Assembly (NCBI RefSeq): GCF_001984155.1
Contig: NZ_MTQO01000054.1
Location: forward strand, 186,001-250,000
DNA: 64,000 nt
Source of the DNA: Actinosynnema sp. ALI-1.44
GTDB lineage: Bacteria > Actinomycetota > Actinomycetes > Mycobacteriales > Pseudonocardiaceae
Reading direction: 5' to 3'
Every line of letters starts with the position of its first letter. Within the stretch, counting starts at the first letter, position 1. Made by a program: the position numbers and the translations under genes. This document shows, piece after piece, positions 44,418 through 54,963 of this stretch. Below the pieces are notes generated by a model. The model saw only the letters and a program-made list of their open reading frames with translations, had not been told where the DNA came from and made no database searches.

Positions 44418-45524
44418 TCAGCCCTCGGCGGCGAGTTGGCCGCAGGCCGCGGCGATCTCCCGGCCTCGGGTGTCGCGGACGGTGCAAGCGACTCCGGCGG
44501 CATTGACCCGGCGGACGAACTCGGTCTCGACGTGCTTGGGTGACGCGTCCCATTTCGATCCCGGTGTCGGGTTCAAAGGGATGACGTTCACGTGCGCGAA
44601 CTGGCCGAGATGCCTGTGCAGGAGCTTGCCGAGCAGGTCCGCCCGCCACGGCTGGTCGTTGATCTCCTTGATCAACGCGTACTCGATGGAGACGCGGCGG
44701 CCGGTTTTCTCGGCGTAGCCCCGGGCGGCTTCCAGGACCTCGGTGACCTTCCACCGGGTGTTGACGGGTACGAGGGTGTCGCGTAGTTCGTCGTCTGGGG
44801 TGTGCAGGGAGACCGCCAGGCGAACCTGCAGGCCTTCTTCGGTCAGCTTGCGGATCGCTGGGACGAGGCCGACGGTCGACACGGTCACCGAGCGCTGGGA
44901 GATGCCCAGGCCTTCCGGGGCGGGGTCGCAGATCCGTCGCACGGCCGCGACCACGCGCTTGTAGTTCGCCAGCGGCTCACCCATGCCCATGAAAACGATG
45001 TTGGACAGCCGACCTGGGCCGCCTGCCATGTCGCCGTCGCGCATCGCCGCGGCGCCGTTGCGGACCTGGTCGACGATCTCCGCTGTCGACATGTTGCGTT
45101 GCAGGCCGCCTTGTCCGGTTGCGCAGAACGGACACGCCATGCCGCAGCCCGCCTGGCTCGACACACAGAGCGTCGTGCGGTCCGGGTAGCGCATCAACAC
45201 GCTTTCCAGCAGCGTGCCGTCATGGGCGCGCCACAGCGTCTTGCGTGTCGAACCGTCGTCACACTGCACGTGACGCACCACCGTCAGCAACGGCGGCAGA
45301 AGCTCGTCCGCCAGGCGCTGCCGGGCGTCGGCCGGGATGTCCGTCATCGCCGACGGGTCCGCTGTCAGCCGGGCGAAGTAATGGTGTGACAGCTGATTCG
45401 CACGGAAGGGTTTCTCACCCAGTGCGACGACCGCTTCCCGGCGTTCGGCGGCGGAGAGGTCAGCTAGGTGGCGCGGCGGCAGGCCGCGCTTGGGCGCGTC
45501 GAAGACAAGAGGCAGAGCGGTCAT
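44418..45524 (-). CDS. rlmN: 23S rRNA (adenine2503-C2)-methyltransferase RlmN
   Basis: The 368-residue radical-SAM enzyme has CxxxCxxC in [11 protein letters not shown] and the [11 protein letters not shown] block. A catalytic cysteine lies near the C-terminus ([13 protein letters not shown]). It methylates A2503 of 23S rRNA and A37 of some tRNAs. In relatives rlmN follows cdsA directly on the same strand; here it is on the opposite strand, 15 kb away. Confidence 0.95.
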   Translation of the reverse strand: MTALPLVFDAPKRGLPPRHLADLSAAERREAVVALGEKPFRANQLSHHYFARLTADPSAMTDIPADARQRLADELLPPLLTVVRHVQCDDGSTRKTLWRAHDGTLLESVLMRYPDRTTLCVSSQAGCGMACPFCATGQGGLQRNMSTAEIVDQVRNGAAAMRDGDMAGGPGRLSNIVFMGMGEPLANYKRVVAAVRRICDPAPEGLGISQRSVTVSTVGLVPAIRKLTEEGLQVRLAVSLHTPDDELRDTLVPVNTRWKVTEVLEAARGYAEKTGRRVSIEYALIKEINDQPWRADLLGKLLHRHLGQFAHVNVIPLNPTPGSKWDASPKHVETEFVRRVNAAGVACTVRDTRGREIAAACGQLAAEG

Positions 45525-45618
45525 AGCCCTACCAGTGTGGCACAGCCCTACGAACGCCAGTGCTCAGCGAGCGCAAACCCCTCTACACTCCGCGCCGGAA
45601 CCCACCAGGGAGGACATA

Positions 45619-46317
45619 GTGGTCCGTTCGATCATCGTTGCCGGCGTCGTCGCGACAGCCGCCGTGTTCGTACCGGGCGTGGCCTCTGCCACCACCGGCG
45701 ACACGACGCGCGGCCCCTGCCAGTACACGAAAACCCCAGAGGAGCCGGCCTCGCGGCCCGTTCCGTTACCCCCGGATCCGCGCCGGACGCCATCACACGG
45801 CACCGTGCGCGTGGATCTACCCACCAACCACGGCAAGATCAACCTGACGCTCGACCGCGCCAAAGCACCCTGCACGGTGCAGAGCTTCCTGCACCTGGCG
45901 CGGCACCGCTTCTACGACTTCACGTCCTGTCACCGGCTGACCAGCTACCCGACGCTGAAGGTCCTGCAGTGCGGCGACCCGTCGGGCACCGGCGAAGGCA
46001 GCCCCGGCTACCGCTACAAGGACGAACTGCCCACCGGCCTGCCGCCCGCGCCGACCGACCCCACCGGTGAGCGCAAGGTCTACGCGCGCGGCGTGCTCGC
46101 GATGGCCAACGCCGGGCCGAACACCAACGGCAGCCAGTTCTTCCTCGTCTACGGCGATTCCGCGCTGCGGCCCAACTACACGATCTTCGGCACGGTCGGC
46201 GCGGCCGGTCTGTCCGCAGTGGACAAGGTGGCGGCTGGCGGGGTCGAGCCGCCCGGCACGACCGACGGCAAGCCCGCCTTGCCGGTGAACATCCGCAAGG
46301 TCAGGGCCTACTGCTGA
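45619..46317 (+). CDS. Secreted cyclophilin-type peptidyl-prolyl isomerase
   Basis: The 232-residue protein has a signal peptide (VRSIIVAGVVATAAVFVPGV, cleavage near ASA). The cyclophilin core follows, with HRFYDFTSCHRL, QCGDPSGTGEGSPGY and VLAMANAGPNTNGSQFF, ending YTIFGTVG. It should help fold exported proteins. The GTG at 45619 follows GGGAGG. Its 3' end overlaps the convergent phosphatase gene by 17 bases. Confidence 0.9.
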   Translation: MVRSIIVAGVVATAAVFVPGVASATTGDTTRGPCQYTKTPEEPASRPVPLPPDPRRTPSHGTVRVDLPTNHGKINLTLDRAKAPCTVQSFLHLARHRFYDFTSCHRLTSYPTLKVLQCGDPSGTGEGSPGYRYKDELPTGLPPAPTDPTGERKVYARGVLAMANAGPNTNGSQFFLVYGDSALRPNYTIFGTVGAAGLSAVDKVAAGGVEPPGTTDGKPALPVNIRKVRAYC

Positions 46318-47002
46318 CCTGAACGACGATCGCGGTCGCGTTGTCGTTGCCGCCCGCGGCATCGGCTTGCGCCAGCAGGTCCCGGACCATCGCGCCCGGG
46401 GTCGTGCCCGACCCGAGGATCTCCAAGATCCGGTGGTACGGGACCTGCTCGGCCACGCCGTCCGTGCAGAGCAGCAACACGTCACCAGAGCGTGCGTCCA
46501 CGTGCATGACGTCCGGCGCCGGCGCGCCGGCGTGTCCGACATACCGGGTGAGTTGGTAGCGCGCTGCCGCTGCCTGTGACGACTCGAACGGGAACCAGCC
46601 GTTCACCGCGCCGAGCCACGCCATCGTGTGGTCCACCGTGAGGATCTCGAGCAGACCCGCGCGTAGCCGGTACAGCCGCGAGTCCCCGATCTGGGCGGCG
46701 AGGAAGCCGTCGTCGACCCGCACCAGCGCCGTCAGCGTGCACCCGGCGAGCCCGCCGATCCGTTTGCCGAACGCGCTGACTTGCCGGTGCGCTTCGGTGA
46801 CCGCGGCACGGATCCCGGCGACCGTCGGCGGCGCGGCGGCCACGATGTCCACAGTGGTCCGCCCGGCCATCACACTGCCCGGCCCGTCGCCCATTCCGTC
46901 GGCGACGACGGCAACGAGCGGGTTCTCGCTCAGGTGGTACGCGTCGAAGTTCGCGGGGTAGCGGCGTCCCGTCTCGCTCCCGGCTGCCGCTGCGGTGGTC
47001 AT
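46301..47002 (-). CDS. PP2C-family serine/threonine phosphatase
   Basis: The 233-residue protein has the PP2C metal motifs VAVVADGMGDGPG, QIGDSRLYRL, LLCTDGVAEQV and GGNDNATAIVV. Such phosphatases counter Ser/Thr kinases in actinobacteria. It is soluble, with no membrane helix. It starts 18 bases from the divergent ArsC-like gene and overlaps the cyclophilin gene at its 3' end. Confidence 0.9.
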   Translation of the reverse strand: MTTAAAAGSETGRRYPANFDAYHLSENPLVAVVADGMGDGPGSVMAGRTTVDIVAAAPPTVAGIRAAVTEAHRQVSAFGKRIGGLAGCTLTALVRVDDGFLAAQIGDSRLYRLRAGLLEILTVDHTMAWLGAVNGWFPFESSQAAAARYQLTRYVGHAGAPAPDVMHVDARSGDVLLLCTDGVAEQVPYHRILEILGSGTTPGAMVRDLLAQADAAGGNDNATAIVVQVSSRP

Positions 47003-47020
47003 GCCAGTACCGTATGGCGC

Positions 47021-47374
47021 GTGGAGATCTGGGTGAATCCGGCGTGCTCCAAGTGCCGGTCAGCGGTGAAGATGCTGGATGAGGCCGGGAGCGAGTACAC
47101 CATCCGGCGCTACCTCGAGGACCCGCCGACGGCCGTGGAACTCGAGCGGGTGCTGACCAGGCTGGGGCTCGAACCGTGGGACATCACACGTACCCAGGAG
47201 AAGGTCGCCAAGGAACTCGGCCTGTCGAAGTGGCCGAAGGACAGTGCGAGCCGTGACCGCTGGATCGAGGCGTTGGTCGCCGACCCGATCCTGATCCAGC
47301 GGCCGATCATCACGGCGGACGACGGCACCGCCGTCGTCGGTCGTAGCGAGGAAGCGGTCCGGAAAGTCCTCTAA
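47021..47374 (+). CDS. ArsC/Spx-like reductase
   Basis: The 117-residue thioredoxin-fold protein starts VEIWVNPACSKCRSAVKML, with a CxxC pair in the usual ArsC position. The family sequence LIQRPIITADDGTAVVGRSEE is present at the C-terminus. ArsC proteins reduce arsenate with glutaredoxin, but many actinobacterial members have no arsenic operon, as here. GTG 47021 is the start; its end overlaps the carbonic anhydrase gene by four bases. Confidence 0.88.
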   Translation: MEIWVNPACSKCRSAVKMLDEAGSEYTIRRYLEDPPTAVELERVLTRLGLEPWDITRTQEKVAKELGLSKWPKDSASRDRWIEALVADPILIQRPIITADDGTAVVGRSEEAVRKVL

Positions 47375-47859
47375 CCCACTTCGTCGAGCTTCCCGGTCGC
47401 GACGTCGAACACGAAGCCGCGCACCGAGTCCTTCACGGGGATGAACGGGCTGTTCCTGATTCGCGCGATGGACTGGCGCACATCTTCGTCCACATCGGGG
47501 AATGCCTCAGCCGCCCACGGCGGCTTCACCCCGACGTCTTCCAAGATCGATTGTTTGAACCCGTCGTCGGTGAACGTCAACATGCCGCAGTCGGTGTGGT
47601 GGATCAGAATGATCTCCTTGGTACCGAGCAGCCGCTGGCTGATCGCCAGCGAACGGATCTCGTCCTCGGTCACGACACCACCGGCGTTGCGGATGACGTG
47701 GGCCTCGCCCTCGTTGAGGCCGAGCACGCCGTAGACGTTGATCCTGGCATCCATGCAGGCCACGACCGCAACCTGCTTGGCGGGCGGGAGCGGTAGCGGA
47801 CCTTGGAAACTCTCCGCATAACGAGCGTTGTTGGCGAGCAGTTCATCGGTGACGGACAT
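47371..47859 (-). CDS. Beta-class carbonic anhydrase
   Basis: The 162-residue enzyme has the zinc ligands of beta carbonic anhydrases: Cys and Asp-Arg in ACMDARI and His/Cys in IHHTDCGM. It also has HVIRNAGGVVTEDEIRSL. It interconverts CO2 and bicarbonate. The sequence is close in pattern to the short Rv1284-type class. The ATG at 47859 has AGGA just upstream. It converges on the ArsC-like gene. Confidence 0.92.
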   Translation of the reverse strand: MSVTDELLANNARYAESFQGPLPLPPAKQVAVVACMDARINVYGVLGLNEGEAHVIRNAGGVVTEDEIRSLAISQRLLGTKEIILIHHTDCGMLTFTDDGFKQSILEDVGVKPPWAAEAFPDVDEDVRQSIARIRNSPFIPVKDSVRGFVFDVATGKLDEVG

Positions 47860-48008
47860 GTCCTGGTCCTGTCGTGAGGGTCGGTTGCGAACTGTGCTCG
47901 ACCAGTTCATTCATGAATGCGAATGAACGCAACGTAGCCCATATGATGGGACTTGCGGCGCGGGCATAAAGGTCAGCCGTTCCATGCGTTGGGGGGAATA
48001 TCAGTCTC

Positions 48009-49790
48009 GTGCGCATTCGGGTGGGGATACTGGTATCGACGTGTCTGCTCGGACTGGTCGCCTGTACCGGGCCCGAACGCGCGGGCACGCAACCGTTGAA
48101 CACCGAACCGGTCACCGGGCAGGGGCCGGAGATATGCGCGTTGCTGCCACGCGTGGCGCTCGCGCACCTCACCGCGCACGCGGAGGAGAACCTGACGACA
48201 GTCGGCGAAGTGCCCGACACGGTGAACGTCGACAGTCTCCAGTGCGAAGTGCTCGTCGCCGAGGACCTGGCTCGCAGAACCGTTGCGGCGTTGCGGATCG
48301 ACGTCGACCAGGTCGCCACCATCCGGCGGATCAACACGGCGACGCAGGAGGCCGCGGCCCGGTCGGCCCGCGCGCCGCTGGGCAATCCGCTGCGCACCGG
48401 GACCGACACCAGGCCGACCGTTTCGCTGGACGTCACGTGCCGCGGCCGTCCTGTCCACATTGGAATCGAACTCGCCGGGTACGACAACAGGCGGGGCAAA
48501 GTCGACCAGGACCTCGCCGACCTCTCCGGTGTCGTCGCCACGAAGTACGGCGAACGGCGCGGTTGTCCTGTCGAGATCGCCGCGCCGTTGCCGGAACAAC
48601 CCCGCGGCACCGTGCGGATGGTCGCGGGCGACGGGGGCTCCGACGTCGCAAGTGGACCCGGTCAGGGACAGTCCACAAGCATCGGTCACGTCGAGGCGCT
48701 GACCTCGGCCCCCGATGGCACGGTCTATCTCGTCGCACGCCAGTACGGACCGTCGGTCAACCCGCGCATCGCCGACGACAGCGCGGGCAGGTGGGGCGAG
48801 ACACTGCGGATCCTGCGCGTGCGCACGGACAACACCGTCGAAGTGGTGTGGGATCCCAATCTGGCGCCGTTCTCCACCAACGACGCCCCGGTTGCCGGTG
48901 ACATCTCCGAGAAGCTGCGGCTGCAGGGCCGCGACACCACCGGCGCGGTCGCTGGGATCGTGGTGCGCGGCGACCGGATCTGGCTGCTGCCCGCGAACAC
49001 CGGCACGCGCCCCGGCGACGGCAGGCTGTCGCGGCCGGTGCGCGTCATCCAGGTCGACGGCGGTCGCGCGGTCGACCTCAGGGCGATCAAGGCACCGCTC
49101 GACCAGGACACCACCCGGGTGACCGACCAGAACGGCCTGCGCGTCGCCGACGGCGTGGCCGCGTGGAACTCCGCGCAGTTCAGCGGGCTCGCGTTCGACG
49201 GGCAGACGCCTGTCCTGGTGGACACCGCGCAGAGCAGGATGTGGCGGATCGACGCGTCGCGGGACGGCAAGGTGCTCGACGCGACGGTGCTGCCGCTCGC
49301 CGCGGAGATCGCGACGGGCAGTTCCGCCGCGGGGCTCACGGGTGGCCGGTTCGCGCTCAGCACGCGAGAGGGCGGACTTGTGATCCTGGACTCACGCGGT
49401 CGGATGATGGTGGCGATCCCCGTGATCAACGCCGAGATCGACGGCGTCGGCCCGCTCCCGCTGGAACTGGGCAGACGCCAGCTGGCGGCGGCCGGGGACG
49501 ACGTCATCCTGCACGCGGTGGCCAACCAGGTCCCCGCACCCGCGTTCGTGCACGTCGACACGCAGCGCGGCACGACACGGACCGTCCAGGTCAGCGGTTA
49601 CCCGGGGCCCGACGACCCGGCCAGTGACGTGCCGACCCCCCGGTTCGCCAGGTCCTTCGGCACGTCCGCGAACGCCACCGGGCTGTTCGCCACGGGGTGG
49701 CCGGTGTCCGCGTTGGGCGCCTTCGGGGAGAACGTGCTGCTGGCGCCCTTCGGCACGGGCATCGTCTACGAGCTCGTGCCCCGCGGTTGA
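48009..49790 (+). CDS. Large lipoprotein with NHL/beta-propeller-like region
   Basis: This 593-residue protein has a lipobox ending at VACTGP. Residues to about 190 form a DUF3558-like sensor of the type with paired cysteines ([23 protein letters not shown]). The rest looks like a beta-propeller with repeating aromatic strands ([42 protein letters not shown]). No enzyme motif is seen. It is divergent from the carbonic anhydrase gene across 149 bases and has no obvious partner. Confidence 0.7.
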   Translation: MRIRVGILVSTCLLGLVACTGPERAGTQPLNTEPVTGQGPEICALLPRVALAHLTAHAEENLTTVGEVPDTVNVDSLQCEVLVAEDLARRTVAALRIDVDQVATIRRINTATQEAAARSARAPLGNPLRTGTDTRPTVSLDVTCRGRPVHIGIELAGYDNRRGKVDQDLADLSGVVATKYGERRGCPVEIAAPLPEQPRGTVRMVAGDGGSDVASGPGQGQSTSIGHVEALTSAPDGTVYLVARQYGPSVNPRIADDSAGRWGETLRILRVRTDNTVEVVWDPNLAPFSTNDAPVAGDISEKLRLQGRDTTGAVAGIVVRGDRIWLLPANTGTRPGDGRLSRPVRVIQVDGGRAVDLRAIKAPLDQDTTRVTDQNGLRVADGVAAWNSAQFSGLAFDGQTPVLVDTAQSRMWRIDASRDGKVLDATVLPLAAEIATGSSAAGLTGGRFALSTREGGLVILDSRGRMMVAIPVINAEIDGVGPLPLELGRRQLAAAGDDVILHAVANQVPAPAFVHVDTQRGTTRTVQVSGYPGPDDPASDVPTPRFARSFGTSANATGLFATGWPVSALGAFGENVLLAPFGTGIVYELVPRG

Positions 49791-49804
49791 GAGAAGTCAG
49801 CTGG

Positions 49805-50065
49805 TCAGCGGCGCCACGAGGTGCGGCGGCGGACCTGGTCGATCACCAGCAGGATGACCAGTCCGACACCGATGCCGATCAGCCAGAGGTCCTCGGTGCG
49901 GCCGGTGTGGTTGCCGATCAGGTAGAAGAACATCGCGGCCGCGGTGAACCACCCGCCGACCCGCATGCCGACGGGAAAGCTGCCGTGCCAGCCCCACTCG
50001 GCCGACGGCTCGTCCTCCGGGCTGACGGTGTGCGCCGGTGCCTTCTCGGTCTTCGAGCTCGCCAC
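49805..50065 (-). CDS. DUF2631 small membrane protein
   Basis: This 86-residue protein starts at GTG 50065 behind GGGGAGGG. It has [18 protein letters not shown] followed by two membrane helices ([27 protein letters not shown]). This is the DUF2631 pattern, whose gene lies beside dxr in mycobacteria. The function is unknown. It is divergent from dxr. Confidence 0.82.
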   Translation of the reverse strand: MASSKTEKAPAHTVSPEDEPSAEWGWHGSFPVGMRVGGWFTAAAMFFYLIGNHTGRTEDLWLIGIGVGLVILLVIDQVRRRTSWRR

Positions 50066-50170
50066 GGGTCCCTCCCCAATCGATGGCTCGTTCATGCTGC
50101 GTACCGGCCTCAATCGTCCCACATGGCCCTCTGGAGCACGCCCCAGGCCCGGTCCGGGACAATGACCGGG

Positions 50171-51337
50171 ATGTCCGCAAACACTCGCCCAGACGGCGTC
50201 CGCTCCGTCCTCCTGCTCGGCTCAACCGGTTCGATCGGCACGCAGGCCCTCGACGTGATCGCGGCGAACCCGGACAAGTTCCGGGTCGTCGGCCTCGCGG
50301 CGGGCGGTGCGAACCCGGACCTGGTGGCACGGCAGGCCCGTGATTTCGGGGTCAAGGCGGTTGCCCTGACCGATGCACCCGCTGATCTGGACCTGGGCGA
50401 TGTGCGACTGTTCACCGGTGCCCGCGCGGTGCTCGACCTGATCGACGACACCCCGGCCGACGTGATCCTCAACGGGATCACCGGTTCACGGGGGCTCGAA
50501 CCGACGCTGTACTCGCTGGCCACGGGTGCGCGGCTGGCGCTGGCGAACAAGGAGTCGCTGATCGCGGGCGGTTCGCTGGTGCTCAAGGCGGCCGCACCCG
50601 GCCAGATCGTGCCGGTCGACTCCGAGCACTCGGCGCTGGCCCAGTGCCTGCGCGGCGGCCGGGCCGACGAGGTGGACCGGCTGGTGGTGACGGCGTCCGG
50701 CGGCCCGTTCCGCGGCCGTGGCGCCGACGAGCTCCAGGACGTCACGCCCGACGACGCGATGGCCCACCCGACCTGGTCGATGGGTCCGGTGATCACGATC
50801 AACTCCGCGACACTCGTCAACAAGGGCCTCGAGGTGATCGAGGCGCACCTGCTGTTCGACGTGCCCTACGACCGGATCGACGTGGTCGTGCACCCGCAGT
50901 CGATCATCCACTCGATGGTGACGTTCACCGACGGCTCGACGCTGGCCCAGGCCAGCCCGCCGGACATGCGCCTGCCGATCTCGCTCGCGCTCGGCTGGCC
51001 GGAGCGGCTCGCGGGCTCGGCCACGCCCTGCACGTGGGACAAGGCCGCGGAGTGGACCTTCGAACCGCTGGACAACGACGTTTTCCCGGCAGTCCGGTTG
51101 GCCCGCCAGGCCGGTGAGACGGGCGGCTGCCATCCCGCGATCTACAACGCGGCCAATGAGGAGGCCGTCCAGGCGTTCGTCGACCTGAACGTGGGTTTCA
51201 CGTCGATCGTGGAGACTGTGGGGCGAGTATTGGGCGAGGCGGACGCCTGGCGGGGCGAGCCGGGCAGCGTTGGCGAGGTGCTTGCCGCCGAGCAGTGGGC
51301 AAGAACGCGTGCCCGGGACATTCTGGGAAGGAACTAG
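50171..51337 (+). CDS. dxr: 1-deoxy-D-xylulose 5-phosphate reductoisomerase
   Basis: Dxr is the second step of the MEP isoprenoid pathway, turning DXP into MEP with NADPH. The 388-residue enzyme has [27 protein letters not shown], the [12 protein letters not shown] metal site, and [14 protein letters not shown] 50171 is chosen; ATG 50162 in frame is possible. It is three bases from the site-2 protease gene. Confidence 0.96.
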   Translation: MSANTRPDGVRSVLLLGSTGSIGTQALDVIAANPDKFRVVGLAAGGANPDLVARQARDFGVKAVALTDAPADLDLGDVRLFTGARAVLDLIDDTPADVILNGITGSRGLEPTLYSLATGARLALANKESLIAGGSLVLKAAAPGQIVPVDSEHSALAQCLRGGRADEVDRLVVTASGGPFRGRGADELQDVTPDDAMAHPTWSMGPVITINSATLVNKGLEVIEAHLLFDVPYDRIDVVVHPQSIIHSMVTFTDGSTLAQASPPDMRLPISLALGWPERLAGSATPCTWDKAAEWTFEPLDNDVFPAVRLARQAGETGGCHPAIYNAANEEAVQAFVDLNVGFTSIVETVGRVLGEADAWRGEPGSVGEVLAAEQWARTRARDILGRN

Positions 51338-51340
51338 AGC

Positions 51341-52558
51341 GTGATCTTCTTCATCGGGGTCGTGCTGTTCGCGCTCGGCATCGGCCTGTCGGTCGCGCTG
51401 CACGAGGCCGGGCACATGCTGACCGCCAAGTGGTTCGGCATGAAGGTGCGCCGCTACTTCATCGGCTTCGGCCCGAAGATCTTCTCGTTCCGCCGGGGTG
51501 AGACCGAGTACGGCCTTAAGGCCATCCCGGGCGGCGGCTTCTGCGACATCGCGGGCATGACCGCGATGGACGAGCTCACGCCGGACGAGGAGAAGCGCGC
51601 GATGTGGCGCTACCCGGCGTGGAAGCGCGTGATCGTGATGGTCGCCGGTTCGGTGACCCACTTCATCCTCGGCTTCGTCATCCTCTACATCCTCGCGGCG
51701 ACCATGGGCCTGCCGAACCTGGTGGACAAGCCGGTCGTGGCCAGCACCGCGTGTGTCCAAAGTGACACCATCGACATGGACGTGAAGAAGCCGCGGCCGC
51801 CGTGCGCTGCCGGTGACCAGGGTCCCGCGGCACAGGCCGGGCTGCGCGCCGGTGATGAGATCGTCGCGGTGAACGGCAAGGAAACACCGACCTTCACCGA
51901 CCTGCGGACCACGCTGAAGCCGCTGTCGGGTCCACAGCGGATCACGGTCGAGCGCGATGGTGCCGAGCAGACGCTCACTGTGGACGTGACCGTCGCGCAG
52001 CGCCTGGTCGAGAACAAGGAAGGCCAGCGGTCGCTGCAGGCACAGGGCAGCATCGGCGTACTGCGGGCCGCGGAGTTCGAGTACAACGCGGGTTCGGCGA
52101 TCGGTGGCACCATCTCGTTCACCGGTGACATGTTCGTCAAGACCTGGGAAGGCCTGATCCGGTTCCCCGAGCGCATCCCGGCTGTGGTGCGCGCCATAGG
52201 TGGCGGAGAACGCGATCCCGACACGCCGGTCAGCGTCGTCGGCGCGAGTATTCTCGGTGGTGACGCTGTTGAGCGTGGCCTGTGGGACGTTGTCTTGCTG
52301 CTGCTGGCGAGCCTCAACTTCTTCATCGGCGTGTTCAACCTGTTGCCGCTGTTGCCGCTGGATGGGGGACACATAGCGGTGATCGTCTACGAGAAGGTCC
52401 GCAACTGGCTGCGGAGGGTGCGCGGCAAGCCTGCGGGTGGCCCCGTGGACTACTCGAAGCTGATGGCCGTCACCATGGTGGTGGTGTTCATCGGTGGAGC
52501 GGTGATGTTGCTCACGATCACCGCGGACATCGTCAACCCGATCAGGATCAAGAACTAG
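51341..52558 (+). CDS. rip1: Site-2 intramembrane metalloprotease (Rip1/RseP type)
   Basis: The 405-residue membrane protease has HExxH in VALHEAGHM (H21, E22, H25) near the N-terminus. A PDZ domain lies at about 160-225 ([17 protein letters not shown]), and the second zinc motif is [10 protein letters not shown] near residue 340. Rip1 cuts membrane anti-sigma factors and affects cell envelope regulation. It lies between dxr and ispG, as in mycobacteria. Confidence 0.94.
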   Translation: MIFFIGVVLFALGIGLSVALHEAGHMLTAKWFGMKVRRYFIGFGPKIFSFRRGETEYGLKAIPGGGFCDIAGMTAMDELTPDEEKRAMWRYPAWKRVIVMVAGSVTHFILGFVILYILAATMGLPNLVDKPVVASTACVQSDTIDMDVKKPRPPCAAGDQGPAAQAGLRAGDEIVAVNGKETPTFTDLRTTLKPLSGPQRITVERDGAEQTLTVDVTVAQRLVENKEGQRSLQAQGSIGVLRAAEFEYNAGSAIGGTISFTGDMFVKTWEGLIRFPERIPAVVRAIGGGERDPDTPVSVVGASILGGDAVERGLWDVVLLLLASLNFFIGVFNLLPLLPLDGGHIAVIVYEKVRNWLRRVRGKPAGGPVDYSKLMAVTMVVVFIGGAVMLLTITADIVNPIRIKN

Positions 52559-52568
52559 AGGAGATCTC

Positions 52569-53729
52569 ATGACCAGCGGCGAAGTGCTGCTCGGCATGCC
52601 GTCGCTTCCGCCGCCGGTGCTGGGCGAGCGCCGCAAGACCCGGCAGTTGATGGTCGGGTCGGTCGGTGTGGGCAGCGAGTTCCCGGTGTCGGTCCAGTCG
52701 ATGACCACCACGGTGACCGCGGACGTCAACGCGACGTTGCAGCAGATCGCGGAGCTGACCGCGTCCGGTTGCGACATCGTGCGGGTGGCGTGCCCGTCGC
52801 AGGACGACGCGGAGGCGTTGCCCGCGATCGCGCGCAAGTCGCAGATCCCGGTGATCGCGGACATCCACTTCCAGCCGAAGTACGTGTTCGCCGCGATCGA
52901 GGCCGGGTGCGCGGCGGTGCGCGTGAACCCCGGCAACATCAAGAAGTTCGACGACAAGGTCAAGGAGATCGCCAAGGCGGCGAAGGACCACGGCACCCCG
53001 ATCCGGATCGGGGTGAACGCGGGGTCGCTGGATCCCCGGTTGCTGGCCAAGTACGGCAAGGCCACGCCGGAGGCGCTGGTGGAGTCGGCGTTGTGGGAGG
53101 CGTCGCTGTTCGCCGAGCACGACTTTCACGACATCAAGATCTCGGTGAAGCACAACGACCCGGTCGTGATGGTCCGCGCGTACGAGTTGCTGGCCGAGTC
53201 GTGTGATTACCCGCTGCACCTGGGTGTGACCGAGGCCGGTCCGGCGTTCCAGGGCACGATCAAGTCCGCGGTGGCGTTCGGCGCGCTGTTGCGCCAGGGC
53301 ATCGGCGACACGATCCGTGTCTCGCTGTCCGCGCCGCCGGTCGAAGAGGTCAAGGTCGGTACGCAGATCCTCCAGTCGCTGAACCTGCGGCCGCGCAAGC
53401 TGGAGATCGTCTCCTGCCCGTCGTGCGGCCGCGCGCAGGTCGACGTCTACAAACTGGCGGACGAGGTGACCGCGGGCCTGGAAGGCATGGAGGTCCCGCT
53501 GCGGGTGGCGGTCATGGGCTGTGTCGTGAACGGTCCCGGTGAGGCTCGCGAGGCGGACCTGGGTGTGGCGTCCGGCAACGGCAAGGGCCAGATCTTCGTC
53601 AAGGGCAAGGTCATCAAGACCGTGCCCGAGCACCAGATCGTCGAGACGCTGATCGAAGAGGCCATGCGGATCGCCGAGGACATGGACCCGGAGGAGGCCG
53701 CCGGTTCACCGGTCGTTTCGGTGTCCTGA
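52569..53729 (+). CDS. ispG: 4-hydroxy-3-methylbut-2-enyl diphosphate synthase
   Basis: IspG (GcpE) turns MEcPP into HMBPP with a [4Fe-4S] cluster. The 386-residue enzyme has the TIM barrel ([39 protein letters not shown]). The cluster cysteines lie in SCPSCGRA and [11 protein letters not shown]. It starts 11 bases after the protease and ends at a strong terminator. Confidence 0.97.
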   Translation: MTSGEVLLGMPSLPPPVLGERRKTRQLMVGSVGVGSEFPVSVQSMTTTVTADVNATLQQIAELTASGCDIVRVACPSQDDAEALPAIARKSQIPVIADIHFQPKYVFAAIEAGCAAVRVNPGNIKKFDDKVKEIAKAAKDHGTPIRIGVNAGSLDPRLLAKYGKATPEALVESALWEASLFAEHDFHDIKISVKHNDPVVMVRAYELLAESCDYPLHLGVTEAGPAFQGTIKSAVAFGALLRQGIGDTIRVSLSAPPVEEVKVGTQILQSLNLRPRKLEIVSCPSCGRAQVDVYKLADEVTAGLEGMEVPLRVAVMGCVVNGPGEAREADLGVASGNGKGQIFVKGKVIKTVPEHQIVETLIEEAMRIAEDMDPEEAAGSPVVSVS

Positions 53730-53735
53730 GCGGGA

Positions 53736-53759
53736 AGGGCCCCGGGAACCCGGGGCCCT
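53736..53759. terminator. Bidirectional terminator after ispG
   Basis: agggccccggg and cccggggccct pair over 11 bases around aa, with further partial pairing outside (gcggga/tccgc). It separates ispG from the convergent DUF397 gene. Confidence 0.85.
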
Positions 53760-53768
53760 GTCCGCTGA

Positions 53769-53978
53769 TTACCGCTTGAGCGAGGCCAGCAACTCGGTTA
53801 CGGCGGTCCGGGGCACTGCGAGGGTGACTCCGTGGTTCTTCGAGTCACGGATCTGGTCCAGCGCGAGTTCAACGCAGTTGGTCTGACCTGCCGACCGGCT
53901 CGACTTCTTCCACCGGACCTCAACGCAGTTGTTCGCCCCTGTTGACCAGCTCGACTTCTTCCAGAGTTCGTCCGCCAT
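53769..53978 (-). CDS. DUF397 protein with duplicated N-terminal motif
   Basis: This 69-residue protein has the DUF397 core (SAGQTNCVELAL, IRDSKNHG, LAVPRTAVTELLASL). The first motif occurs twice: LWKKSSWSTGANNCVEV at residues 5-21 and RWKKSSRSAGQTNCVEL at 22-38. Normal DUF397 proteins have one copy. DUF397 proteins bind the neighbouring helix-turn-helix/DUF5753 partner and act in regulation of development in Streptomyces. The ATG at 53978 is 11 bases after the regulator's stop. Confidence 0.88.
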   Translation of the reverse strand: MADELWKKSSWSTGANNCVEVRWKKSSRSAGQTNCVELALDQIRDSKNHGVTLAVPRTAVTELLASLKR

Positions 53979-53989
53979 GGGCTCCTCCG

Positions 53990-54811
53990 TCAGGTGATGT
54001 GCCTGCGAAGGATGTTTCCAGATTCTCGGTCGTCTGCGGCAACCTTCTCCCAAAGGTCTTCGAACACCCGCTGGTAGGTGTCGATCTTGTTGGGCTCGTG
54101 GAGGAACATTGCTCCGGTGATGCTCTCGAGATAAACCCGGGTCATCTCAGCTGGATCATCGACGCGGACGATGCCGAATCCGACGCCAAGCCCTTCATGT
54201 GCCCCTGACGCGAACGGAACGACCCGGATCGACACCGTCGGCAGCCGCTCTGCCATGGCTAGCAGGTGCTGCACCTGCTCACGCATCACCCCAAGTCCAC
54301 CCACTTGCTGGTGGATGGCTGACTCTCCAAGCAAGATCCTCACTGCAGGCGGATTTGCCTTTGTCAGGATCGTTTGCCGACTCAGCCGCTCCCGGACTCG
54401 CCGGTCGAGGTTGGCTGGCGATGACGAGGACAGCAGTGCTCTCGCGTAAGCATCGGTCTGCAGCAGGCCGTGGATCAGCACGTCGTCGAACACCGCGATC
54501 TCCGACGCCTGCCGCTCGAACATCAGGTATGACTGAGCGAAATCCGGGACGTGCGGCAGAATCGCCCTCTTCCCGGAGGCGAGCGTGAGGCTGCGCAGTC
54601 TCTCCTGCTCACTGCCTGTTGCGCCGTAGAACCTCGCCAGCTTCTCCGCTTCGGCCGGAGCGAGACCACGGCCGTTGACTTCGATTCGGCTGGTCTTGCC
54701 GTCGTACCAGTCCATCAGCTTGTCGATCTCGGCAAGATCCTTGCCCGCCCGCAGGCGAAGATCGCGCAAGAGCGCTCCAAGGGCCACGCGCTGGGGATTG
54801 ATGGTTCCCAA
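53990..54811 (-). CDS. XRE helix-turn-helix regulator with DUF5753 domain
   Basis: The 273-residue protein has a degenerate N-terminal HTH (LGALLRDLRLRAGKDLAEIDKLM, then SRIEVNGRGLAPAE). DUF5753 then follows from about residue 100 (LIHGLLQTDAYARALL, RQTILTKANPPAVRILLGESA, VRIVPF). This class pairs with DUF397 proteins in actinobacteria and controls differentiation or antibiotic genes. The HTH looks weakly conserved (few canonical residues after the first helix). Confidence 0.85.
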   Translation of the reverse strand: MGTINPQRVALGALLRDLRLRAGKDLAEIDKLMDWYDGKTSRIEVNGRGLAPAEAEKLARFYGATGSEQERLRSLTLASGKRAILPHVPDFAQSYLMFERQASEIAVFDDVLIHGLLQTDAYARALLSSSSPANLDRRVRERLSRQTILTKANPPAVRILLGESAIHQQVGGLGVMREQVQHLLAMAERLPTVSIRVVPFASGAHEGLGVGFGIVRVDDPAEMTRVYLESITGAMFLHEPNKIDTYQRVFEDLWEKVAADDRESGNILRRHIT

Positions 54812-54963
54812 GTCTCCTCCTGTATTGAGCTGATTCCATCATCCTCCGGCATCGAGCACCGCGCCTTCGCTCGATCGTGTAATCGCTCGTAAGCGGTCTT
54901 GGAGGTTAAGGTGAGGAGGTCGCTGACACTTCCGGCGGCGCCGCCAACCTGATGGGAGTCCTC

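Noticed and set aside
42531-44666. A 17-base identity (ggctggtcgttgatctc) between the remnant at 42531-42547 and rlmN at 44650-44666
   Set aside because: The match does not extend on either side, so it is not a duplicated rlmN piece; both encode a short EINDQP string by chance or convergence.
50486-53065. An open frame of about 860 codons antisense to dxr, rip1 and ispG
   Set aside because: It lies opposite three strongly conserved genes, has low-complexity His/Arg/Asp composition, and is what GC-rich third positions produce on the other strand.
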